The notes under the pieces: model-generated | The model's database searches: none | What the model saw: only the letters and a program-made list of their open reading frames with translations | What the model was told of the DNA's origin: nothing | Part shown: positions 44,342 to 56,900 of the stretch, one piece after another | Numbering within the stretch: the stretch's first letter is position 1 | Layout: each line of letters begins with the position of its first letter | Translations under genes and position numbers: made by a program | Origin: Hippasteria phrygiana | Taxonomy: Eukaryota > Echinodermata > Asteroidea > Valvatida > Goniasteridae | Length of the DNA: 64,000 bases | Direction of reading: 5' to 3' | Assembly (NCBI GenBank): GCA_037893225.1 | Contig: JAZGUH010000056.1 | Span: forward strand, 744,001 to 808,000

Positions 44342-47300
44342 GTAAACTGGCTTAATTATAGAAATTGTAATTTAAATAATTGTGATAATCATAACTCTGG
44401 AAGCAAAGAGGGAGCATTAGGTTAAGAGTAATTCTGTAAACCATATTGAATACACAAATAACCATAGCAACAACAATAGGCCGTCATATTATGGGACAGG
44501 CATATGATTAATAATACCATGGCACATATTATTGTAGGATGTCAGACAACTCGAACCTTGACCAACTCAACTTGAGACAACTTGCCTTTTGAGATAACTC
44601 AACCATTTTGCCAGTCGCCATTGAGATAGTCGACTTCAGAACTGGGTGCTGGGTAATTTAGCGCAGGCAAAACGCTAGTATTTTGCACGAGTGTCGTGAG
44701 GTAAGCGTTACAGGTGACTCCTCGGTGGTGATGAGCTAGCTGCATTTGCCAACCTGGTAGAGGAGCTTGCACGCGGAGGGTACCAACAGATAACTTGCCC
44801 CCCTGATGACTTGTTTTTCCAGTCAAGTGCACGGATTGTCGAGTTGGCTAACAGTCAATGTGTATCAACGGTCGAGTTGTCACAGGTTGAGTTGGTCAGT
44901 GATCAATTTGACTGAGCCCCTTATTGTATGTGTGTGTCCCACAGCATGGCTGCCATGACGTCATATTCGATACGATCTGTTGAGGAAATTTGAAATTGCA
45001 AATACAATTGTTTTTAAAAGATAAATATTTTACTCCGAGATTTTTGTTTTATATTTTATTCTAATTTTGATCATTTTCTAAACCCTTTGCCTCGGGCTGT
45101 TATTGATGGGGTGCTGGTATGCGAAGAATGGGGCTGTGCAGCCAAGCCTTAATGTAAACAATAGGAACAACACTGAATAAAGTCACAGTCCTGTTCATTG
45201 CACTTGGATCATCTCCCCTTTCGTGTGAATGAAAGCTTTATTCGAAAAAGCTTCATCTATTCATTACACTCCCATACAAGAACAATATAGTTGAAACACA
45301 AATGAATTGAGTACGCACAGGAATACACCTATAGACGTCTTTTTTAAATCACGGCTATGGCTCTCGTCCATATTCAAGAGGTAAAGACATGAAAGCTAGA
45401 GTCATACTGGCAGTAGTAAATGGGAAATGTTACTTTACCATTTGCTTTTCTTATTTTTCCAGTTTAATTTTCAATCTAATCTCAATTTTTTTTTAAATAA
45501 TTACTTGTAGCCCAGTGTGAAATTTAACATTACCAGAAAGTGTTTTTCTCTCATAAACAGGCTTTCAAACTTTGGGATGATGTCGGAGCCAAATATACCC
45601 AAGAGAATGAAGAAGAGCTGAAAGATCAGATGAATTTTGGAAAGCTCATCGTGCTACCTCCTGGAGAGAGTATGTTTTCCATCCACTTATCTTGCTTGCT
45701 GGTCATTTGAGCAGCAGGGAATTTCCAGGTTTTGAATGTTGAAAGGGCGTGCTTGTTCAGCAATTTTTTACCGAAAAAATATAAATATTAACCCTTATTA
45801 ATAAGTCTACAAAATTCTAGTAAGTGGTAGGTTTTTTTCTTCTTTTTTTCGTTCAATATTTATTACCACATAAGTGGTAGTTTGTACCATAAGGATAGTA
45901 GGTAAAACGAATACAACAGACAAGCAAACAAAAGATAGAAAAAAACAGACAGACAGCCTAAAAATGTAAACAAACAAGTAGGCAAGAAAAAGAAGCAAGC
46001 ACTTACATAAAAAGAACAAGCAAGCAAGCAGAAAAAGATCCCGGCTTGTCAGGACTGACGTCAGTGCAAGCACTCTCTCTAAGACTAAGAGGTGCTGTAG
46101 TCGAACCTGGAGAATAATATGCGCAAAACAATAAGACAGGGAATATCTAAGGCTTCCTGGACAACACACATACATGCTTAAAATAATATAGAGTGATTAG
46201 ACACTCTGATTAGATGAACAGTGATTAAAAATAAATTTAAAACAAAAGTCACAGCCTTTAAGTCTAACTTACTGAAGCAAAGCAAAATCAAAATCATGCA
46301 TTGTCATGATATGTCAAGCTTTGTACAATGTAATTGATTTTTGAAATAATGTGTGCCTCTTTAGTGTTTGCTGGAATTACTGAACAAAACATTTACAGCT
46401 GTCAACACTCTCAAGTCAGTTTGGCCATAAAACACTTTCAAAGCTGTTAAAGTGCTCCACAGAGGGCAGTCTCGGACATAAAAAGTGCTCGGCCATTATA
46501 AGCTTTTGATCTGCCATGGCATAGCCATAACACAAATCATAGCCGTAACAAGCCACGAAATAATGCAAATGGTAAAAAAAGTGTCCGCTGTTCTACTGTA
46601 ATTTCACTTTCTGCCCCAGATTCCACTTGGTATTAAATTATTAAGAAAGTTACATAGGAAGAGGAATGTTATTTATTCAGAGTGATTCAAAGATGATGAA
46701 TATGCACATTTGGCAGAAATTTTAACATACATCCAAAAAGTATTTCAACTTTTTCTGTACATATTATTCAGCTATTGACCTTTAAGCATGCATTGTAAAG
46801 TGGTGAAAACACTTGTGAAAAAAATTGAAAGAATGGAGTTTTTAGGATGTCATTATTTACTTTCCTTCATATGACATTTTAAAAAGTTAAACTGAAAAAA
46901 AGGGAAATGACAGTACTTTGTTTCCAAAGTGTTAAAATGGACAAGTTGATTTTGCTCATGCTTTCATTAGGCTACAATGCTAGGAGAAAAAAGCTTGCAA
47001 AGACGACAATTTTTTCACCACTTGCGCTTCAAGTCCGTACCTCCGTAATATGTATGAGAAAATGCTTTCCAAAAATGAAAAGTGTATTTAAACTTCTGCC
47101 AAAAGTGGGTTTCCGTCATTTTGAACGGTCCCGTATTTTGTTAACTCTCAAGATATTCAACTTGTGTGGTATCTGCAGCTCAAAGACCCAACCTTGGCTG
47201 CCGGACCCTCATCTTCCGTAACCTCTCCAAGATTCTGCCAGGACTCCTCCATGACCTAACTGATTGGACCACCTCTAATCGTATCATGTCAGCCAAGCTG

Positions 47301-47924
47301 CTGCGGGTGCTGCTGTTGAATGCTGAGGACCATACTACACAGCACATGGAGAAACTACTGGCTGGAATGTACAAGGCTTGTGGTGATGAAGAAAGAGAGG
47401 TGGTGAAGCAGGTATGGGTCATATGTATTTATAGATTTATAATAAAATGCATTGCAGGGGTCATATTTCAGGTTAAATTCTACTAGACAGCTGGGCTAGT
47501 AGCACAAAAATTTTACTAGACCGGAAGGTATTTCACAAGACCAATGGTAAAAATAAGAACACACAGTGCTTTGAATATTTGTGCTGTTTTAATTTTTTCT
47601 CTTTGCGGACCTCGTTGGGGAAGTGGTTAGAAATGCTGTTTTGATTGAAACTTCATGCCTAAAAACTAAAAATGACCATTGCAGAAATTGTGGGGCTTTT
47701 TCAGTTCACCAGTTTTAGAGAAAAAAAATGAATTTTAGTGATAGCATTTCACGCAGTTTATGAAAAAAATCACCAGACCACCGGACTAGTTCGGTCAAGA
47801 GTTCACTGGTCCAGCGTTCCAGTGGATACATGTATTTCGATCCCTGAGGGATATCACATTTTTGCATCTCTGAGAAGAGCTAGAAAGCAAACAAAATATA
47901 ATATACCTGTATTTTGTTTTTCTA

Positions 47925-47955
<31 letters not shown>

Positions 47956-50900
47956 AACATCTTCAGGTATAATTTTCGCCCAAGTTCATCTCATTGTCAT
48001 GTGATCCTCAAGGTCAAAGTAAAGGTCAATGGTCATGGAACTTCAAATTGCTCCTACATAAAAAATAATGGCAAATTTAGATTTATTATGCAATTACCTT
48101 TCCAAAAACACCAATATAAACATATTTGGCCCACTGGTTACAGAGATAGGGTCTTTTGGAAATTGGCAGGGTGTGTCCATTTTGGCCAAAATTGCCCACA
48201 AAAAGGGCAAGCTGTAGTGCAAAAAAAGTTGGTTAGATTGGGCTAAAACTTGAAATTTCAGCTTGTTCAGCCTCGGTTACCCCATTTACCAAATTTGAGC
48301 CAATTTGAAGGGGGTCAGATTTAAATTTCCATTTTTGGGGGTGATTTGACACAGAATGATCTGTATAATTCTGTGTAGTACATGTAGTCCTTGTGCTCAT
48401 GATATATCCGACACATGTATCCGACACAGCAAGGCTCAAACCATGGCTGAGAAATATACCGGAGTTTACTTGAGTCAGTAACTTGGACTCCCTAGGCATT
48501 TTTACTAGGAAGCGTCCTCAACCTGTCAAAATCCAACACTGCAGTATGGCACATTCTTTGGACAAATTGGGGCATCATAGCTCCATGTAAAGTAATGGTG
48601 CCAAGGCGCTACAGTCCTGAACCCATCAAAATTCAATACAACCTGCTGTTGGAGTTTGTAAGGCTTGGGGTAGTTAGGGTTATAAAACCACGTTGTTTTT
48701 GCAACTTGACGTGCAGAAAATTTACTTTTGACTTGACTTGACTTGGAAAAGATGGAATTGTGACTTGATTTTGAACAACTTTGACTAAACATTGCCAACT
48801 TTCAAGATCATTGCATGCATGAATTTAGTTTAAAACTGCTTTGTCCATGCTTGGGGGTACATGTACATTTTCAAATTGAATGGCTAATTTGCTAGCATTA
48901 TATAAGTTAAGAGCTTTCCAATGAGACGTTCCACAAAATGTCAGCTGATGGTAAGCAATGGATTGAATCAGTTTCAAATTTTGAAATTGGGACGCGGACA
49001 CTCGTAACTTCTACAGTACTGTATTATTGTATTTAAATCTTTTGTACATAGCACATACAAAAGCAGTTATTTTGAAAAGACCACATAAAGTACAGAGTTT
49101 AATAGTTGCTCTTTTTGTTCAAAATTAGTTTTGATCCAGAGTTTGTTAGTGGGTGAAATCCATTAAATTTGAATTTTAAGTCAGGGCGTGGACATATAGC
49201 TTTAACCCATTCTCTCTGGCTGTTATTAATGGGGCTGCTTGGATGCAACTAAGCATAACGCACACAAAAGGCAAACAATGGATTGAAGATGCGCAGGAAT
49301 GCACATATTGGTGGTCTTTTTCAAGCCGCGCCTATGGCTGTCGTCCATATTCAGTGGGTTAAAAAGAGGAAATGGGGTTAGGCTTGAGATTATCATTGGT
49401 TAAATGGGTAATGTGAATCTGTAGTGTAGGATTTAGGCAAGTAATTTTGTGATTGTTTTGAGGCAGTTATTGACTTCACTTCAACAGAAAACACAACTTC
49501 ATCTGACTTTGGGACAGAATGACTTTTGACATGATTTGGCAAAAAATGACATTATTACAACTGGAATATGCAACCATCTTATACCAAGTACAAGGCTACT
49601 ACTAGTTTTTGAAATGTACATTTGGTTGCCTCAGTAGTGCTTTAGTACTGTTCTTCACTGACGAACACCTTTGAGTTTAGAGGATGAGATACAAAGAAGG
49701 AAAATATTGCTTCAGAAGTAGGAAGAAAGCCCCCAAGACAACTTAATCTGGGAATGCCTGATGAAAAGATAAGTGTGTGAACCCAAAGGACCTCTGTTGC
49801 ATGGGGATAGGAACATCTTGTCCCTGTTAAAATCAGTTTGATAGACGTCAGTAAGTCAAAGATTTCTTGGTTACAAATTTTTCACTGAATTTTATTTTTG
49901 TAACAGATACTCCTCTCAGCGGAGCTTGTGGGCTTCTTTGTGGATCCAGAGATCTACTGGAAGTTGATGTCTCCTACTGTGCAATCAGCTCCGAGTCCCG
50001 GTGTGCTGATGACCTTAGCAGCAATGATACGTGGATCAACGCAGGAGGCATTGTATCCACAGCTACAGAGTATGTGCGGAGTATTGGTTGATCCTGATGT
50101 CTGCCGGGGTGAACAGGTCAGTGTTTGCCAATGGGGCAAGTAGAATACTTTGTAGCACAGCCTGTGAAAAGAATAAATCAATGCCTTCTCTTCATCTTGA
50201 TTTTCGCAACGGTGGAAGTTACCCCCACCTGGGTCTATAGGTCTGAAAATTGGGATAATTTCTTTGGTATCTATTGAAGAATTATCATCTATTCATAAAT
50301 ACCTAAGAGAGTTTACCCGTTCCTATTGGTCGAGAGCCTGTCACGTGGGTGGTTTGAACGGCCGATAAAATACCAACCGTTTTGAAACACTTTTTCCGGT
50401 GTCACATGAAATTTAGACTCCTATGAAATGGTCCCTTTTATTGGTTGAAAACTCACGTGACCAGTCACTCTCCTAATTACGCAAGCCCATAAATTCACAA
50501 GACACCGGCACTGCTGCGTTCTGCACCACATCGCGCGCGCGTCACGCACGTGTCAATTTGCATATAAGGAAATTTTTAGCACTACTTGCGTGAGGCACGC
50601 ACCATTAAATAGCTAAAGGGTGTTTTACAAAACAATGTACAAAATTTGGAAATTTTGGAAATTTATAATTGTCGGAGGTTTTTGCTGAACTATACAAAAA
50701 GGTATTTTATGAATCGGGTCATTATCAGCGTCCAGGCCCCAGAGTGGTTTTAAACGTACTTGTTTAAAGCCGGCCCAGCACATATTTATTCTCTTATTTA
50801 GATATGGACCCAGGAAAACTGTGGTAGGTGGTAGGGCTGGCAACCTAAAATGTGGCCAACCCCACCACCTCTGTTGTATCCCTTTGCCTAGATTGGCTTT

Positions 50901-53900
50901 TAGCCTTGTGTTGAGTGACTTCCATTAAACCCCTTGCGTATGGTTGACACAAATATGTGCAGATTGGAAATTGCCACCTGGCCGGTTGACGTCTATATAC
51001 GCCAATTTTTGCATTTTCAATCCATTATTGGGGTATTGTGTACGTTATGCTTGGCTGCACAAACCTCTTGTTTCCGTTTCACTTGGCTGCATAACCCGGC
51101 CTGACGCCCCCATGAAATACCCGGGATTACCGGGTTCAAGGGGTTAAAGACAAGTACTTGGCGCCACTCACTTTCATTCTTTGATAAAGTCAATTCAATC
51201 CTAACTTGCATCTGGGTCATTCTATAAATTAGGGGTCCATTTTTGGTGTCCCAGTTACATCAGACATGTATAAGATTTTGCAATTCAGGACACATTCTTT
51301 AATGCCTTCTATCTCCAAGAGTGATTGTGTAAAGCAAAGTACCTGCCAAAAAATTTAGAAATAGTGTGAAGTCAATTTTAATGATACTTGATGGGAAATT
51401 ACACAGGTCAGGTGTAACAGGGACAGCAAAAAATGTCACACCTTGGACCCCTAATTTATAGAATGACCCATCTGTAGGCTGCAGTTGCCTTGTCAATGTA
51501 TTATTTTCATCAGACATCCTATCAGATTCATCTGGTGTCATGCATTGAAGCTATCATCACTACCAGCAAGCAACAGTGCAGTGAGATCAGTCTATCCTTG
51601 CTCACAGTACTCGTCACTGTGTTGGCATTGGCCAGAGATGACTCCCAGAAAACTCGGGTACGAGATTTTGAAATTGATTTTTTGTAATATCAATCTTGTT
51701 TTGTTTTTTAGTGATCTGAGTGAATAAATACAAGAATTGTTTTTTGTCTTGCAGGCCTAGAACTTAAATCTTGGGTGTGTTTACTTGGTAAAGGAAAGTT
51801 CTGTTTGAAAATTAATTTTTGTTTGGAAATTAGCTATTTACTTAGTCTAGTGCGGTATTCGTATTTCAGTGGTTTTGTTTTTTGATGTTTGCAAATGTCG
51901 TATGCTTCCTTTAAAACAATACTCAACTGCAAAAAGTTAAAGTGGGTGTTAAGAATAAGCTTACAGCAATAAATAAGACTGTACAGTATTTGATCACATA
52001 CCAAGGTCAAAGGTCATCTGAGGTAAAGTTGTAAATTTGGCGGAACATGTAAAATTTGTCCCATGTGAAAAGTTGAAGTCCAATTGGAACCAAACGTGGG
52101 TTATACATGTAACATGGAATCTTCATATGATAGTGAGGTCAAAGGTTACATACCAAGGTCATCTAAGGTAATCTAAGGTCATCTAAGTTGTAAAATGGGC
52201 TGAAAATGTAAAACTTGCCTCATTTTAAAAGTTGAACTCCAATTGCAATCAATCTTAAGCCTTAGGTGCCACATGGAAACATTTATATGATGTTGATGTT
52301 ATAGGTCACATCAAGGTCAAAGGTCATTGAAGGTCAAGTGGTAAAAAAGGCTGAAAATGTAAAATTGGTCTCATTTGAAAAGTTGAAGTCCAGTTGCAAT
52401 CGAACTTGGGTCATAGGTGCATTGTGTTAACAGTTAATCGTCATACAATAGTGATGTGAAAGGTCGCATACTAAAGTCAAAGGTCATTTGAGGTCAAGTT
52501 ATAAAATAGGCTTAAAATGTAAAATTGCTCTCATTTGAAAAGTTGCAAATACGCTGCAGTGACCAAAAAAACGGTGACACGTGTAATCCATGGATCACCT
52601 TGTATTTTTTGCTACATTTCAGCCATTTTGAGGTGCCAGGTCTCATGTGCTCAGCCAATTATACCGGATTTCTCCAAGCAGCAAGCCAAGAATTATAGCA
52701 TTATGTCATTTCAGCAGGTCTTGCACTGAGCTGAATCTGCAGGAAAATACATACCTTTAAGTTGTGTGTGCTAATTCTCAAACATTTGTGCTATTCAATT
52801 ATCTTCATGGTCTTTTTACTATTAAATAGATCAGAGAAGTTATTACATCTCTAGCCATAATACGAGGCATGGACAATAGCAGCAACCTCTATAGACAGCA
52901 CAGCCGACAGATCTTGGACTCATTAAAGGGAAACTGTGAGCAGTGGACCAATTACTCAGTGGAACGGCCAATCCTTGATACCTTGCTCACAGAATCTGGT
53001 GAGTAACTGATGGCCAGTCTAGACAACTTAGGGCAATAGTAGCTCATCTGAAAAAAATCTTGAAACATTTCTTCAGAGGGTCTGAAAATGACATGAATAT
53101 ATGTGGCCTTCTAGGACTATATTGATTCAGTGCTATACTGAGATGAAATCCAGTGATAATTCAAGTTCAACTTTGAACTTTACAAACAAGGATCTAAATC
53201 AAGATGCTTTGGGCTAGTCAGGTAGGCATAGTGGCTCTTTCATTGCCCTCCACCACGGCTGACTCCAGTTCCAATCCTGTCCAGATGAGCTGTGTGGATT
53301 TGATTTCCGTCCCTACCTGATTGCATGGGTTTCATCATGTCGCTTCCCAGGTTGTATCGTAAAATTGGGTGTGATCCCTGGCTATACGGCATTCTGGGTT
53401 TATGACTTCTGACTAGCGCCCACCTGAACAAAGATACTGACAATTTGGGAGACCACCAACATAGGGCAAGATAGCTCAGTTGGTAGAGCGCCGGTACGGT
53501 AACCCGGAGGTACCAGGTTTGAATCCCGCTCCTGCCAGTTTCTTTGTTCACTTTGAAAATAACTAAAACTAAAATTTCTTTCGTCTTCTCTCGATTCAAA
53601 CGATGAGACCGGATGGTTGAATATTACTTATACACTGTTTAGACAACCCAGGATAATTAGGAAATAATGACCACTGGGCCTTTACTAAAACACTCCAGAG
53701 GTGTAATGTTGGGGGACATGGATGGGCAGGCTAGATCATATACCAAGAAGACCACTACTGCACTAGCAAGTGAATGCAGTTACAATCAGAGACCATGGAA
53801 CAAATTGGAGGATGTTCCAGTTGTTTTCTTTAGCCTGTGTCACAAAAAAATGAAGGCTTAAATTTGTTTAGGTTGCTTTCGAATATCCGGTTTCCATAAT

Positions 53901-56900
53901 CTAAACCGAATAGTGGATTTTAAACCGTATGCTAATAAATCCTGATTTGCATCCCACCACTAATAAATAAACAGCATGTTGGGCTTCTTACATCAATTCC
54001 ATGAGAACAGAAACGTCAAGTAATTAGCATTAATCAAATGTCAATCAGGTGTGCTGGTGAGTGAGCTCCTTGATGACATCTTTCCTGTACTACGGGCCAA
54101 CCTCCAACCAGACAAGAATCCTGAACTTCGCCTCAAGCTCTTCTCTCTCCTCTCACGTCTGGTAATGAAGGCTGGTGAATCCCAGGAAGCCAGAGCCAAA
54201 TTTGGAGGCTTCTCATTGGCGGTCGTCACAGAGATGATAATACCTAACTGTGTGTGGCATGGGGGTCGGACGGCTGCTGCCATTAGGACAACCGCTGTGT
54301 CCAGCCTCTGGGCTCTGCTACAAAGTGGCTTACTGTCTGCAGAACAAGTAAGTATCATGTGAACTGATGGCAGGATAAATACACCATTTGCTTTTGCTGT
54401 AATTTTCAGAAATAAATGGATTTGGGGTTAGTATTTTATCGCGTGCCAGCAAATACTGCAACACTGACCTGTTTAAAGTTTTGTGTGCATGCTGGAAAAA
54501 CAGAGAGAAAAAATGTTGTTCTAGTAGTCTGGTTCCCTGACCATATTTTAGACAAAACCGAGCAATTTATAGACGTCTGGGAACTAGACCATTTCTTATG
54601 ATTGTCACTTTACTTGGAAAACGACAGCACACCATGTGCCATGATTTCACAGGATGCTTGAGACTATTATTTACTTACAGTCTAGTCAGTGTTTCGTAAT
54701 AATTCAGTAGTTTAATTTTTTGATGTTTTCAAATGTTGTATACCGTAATTTTCGGAATATAGGCCGCGCGGAGTATAAGCCGCAGCACGCAAAAATCTGC
54801 AAATTAAGATTTAAAGTTGGCGTATTAGCCGCACCGGCGTATAAACCGCACCGCGGCGCTGACGACCAACCACAAAAGTCATCGTGCTGCATAGCGCTCG
54901 TATGTAAAATGGTTCCACTATTGAAATCACATGCAATCCTAAAGTGTAAGCAGCGCACGAACGAGATAGGCGAAAAGAAAAGGCGAGTTTGGGTTCAATA
55001 TCGACGTCATCTTACCTGACTTCAATTTAAGTGTCTGGTTCCCGCTATGATATTCTTATTGAAAACGCAATTATCGAGAGTCGGCAAACAGACAAAGCAA
55101 TCCTACTGGTGGTATACGAGTATCTGTGGACAGCGCCCTCATTCGACGCGCACGGAGCCCAATAAACTTTCATAAGTCCTCGAAATTACCAATTTTGACG
55201 GGCTAGATGAGTGTCCTGGCTGGGTGGGCCGCGCGGCAGTTCTTTTTTTTTTTGACGGGGCGGGGGAAATAAAAAAGACAATGACAACTTTAACCACTAA
55301 TCTGAGCTCAGCAGTCAACAATTGACCAGTGAAATAATAAACAACATGGATTACACAACGATAAAACAGACAAAAACGAACAGACGCACCACACGATTTG
55401 TGAGGTGTGAACGGTACTTACGGTACATTGCAAGTCTATTCGGTCCCTCTGGACTGGTTTCCTTTATTTCCAACACGTGAGTAGAGCGAACGTAAACGGC
55501 AACCAGGGTTCGAAATTCGTAATCTGGGGGCCAAGGCCATTTTGGCCTTCGTGACGTCAACATTTCCTGGGGCACCAAGGCCACCAATGAAGGCACCAAG
55601 GCCAATGACAAAAATTGATAAGGGCACGAAGGCCAGATGAAGGTCTTGCTTGCATACTGGTGTATTTGTACAATTAGTCTCACGGCAGTGAGCGAAACTT
55701 TTAGACATGTTGAAGGTGCCAAGAAACAATGAAAACTGAGCTTACGGCTTGCGTATTTGTTTTCTTAACCACTTAGAAATTAAAGAGTAAGAAATGCGAA
55801 GCACTGTTCAATACGTTGCTTTAATATCTTCAACACACCCATCGATCAATATCAATAAAAAATGATTCATATTAATAATAACATTTAGTTTGTCGCGGTT
55901 TTCTTTTGCTAGTCAATTTTATCACATTGCTAATCAAATGACAATATGATTAGCATAATTTGCTAATCATTTTTGTTTTCTTATTTCCATCACTGCCTGA
56001 ACTTTTAAGTTGTATAGTCATGGAGGAAACACGGCCCGTGCCGGGCATGCCGCGCGACGGCATGAGTGGTTTTACCGTGCGTTGCCGCTATCTTCACCGG
56101 CCACGTTGCGTTCACGCCCCGCACGGGCCATTCGGGAAATCACGGTGCGCTATATCGCTGGCGGAAAAAGCGTCAACATTGTCGATCTCCTTTTCCAAGT
56201 CACCCAGTAAAAATGAGTTTGGTTCCGTGGGGCAGAAATGAGTTTATCATGATTCATGTCATTCTTGCACTTAAAAGCCGACTTGTCGAGTTCAATTTGT
56301 CTGGAACGTTTTAATTAATTAAGCGATGCGACTGCGAGGCATAATTGTCGAATAAATCGCAAAAAGAAAACGCTTCGGTTTCCACGTGTCCGAGTCATCG
56401 CAGCACACATGCACGATCGTTTGCACGAGGCGAGTTCGTTGTGTTAAGTTGAACAGGCAACGCTACTCCCTCTGGACCATTGCTAAACCGCACACATGGC
56501 TTAGCCGGCTTTGGGGGGTTCGGGTTACTGTAGTAAGAGCTACCTGGCTAAAGCTAGCCGCGGATTCGGCCGCGGATTCAGAGCTTGTTTTTAGGCTGTG
56601 ACTGGTTCCCGCCCCAGTGAGAAAGAAGAAAAATAATGCACGGACGGAAACCAGTCTGCTTGGGGAATCAAGGTTTTGTGAAGGTTTTTACATGGGGCGC
56701 ACGGGCCGTGCGAGCTCTAGTGCGATCGCTCATCACGCGCACGGGCAATTACCAGCGCGATCGAAAAAGCACCGTTTTGTAGGATCCGGCAACGGTTTGG
56801 TACTGAAAAATTGAGCAATTTGAGGGCTTGGTTCGGCAAGAAGGGCACAACGGCCAAAGTATTAATGGAGCACAGCACAATTACATGCCGTGAATAGTGC

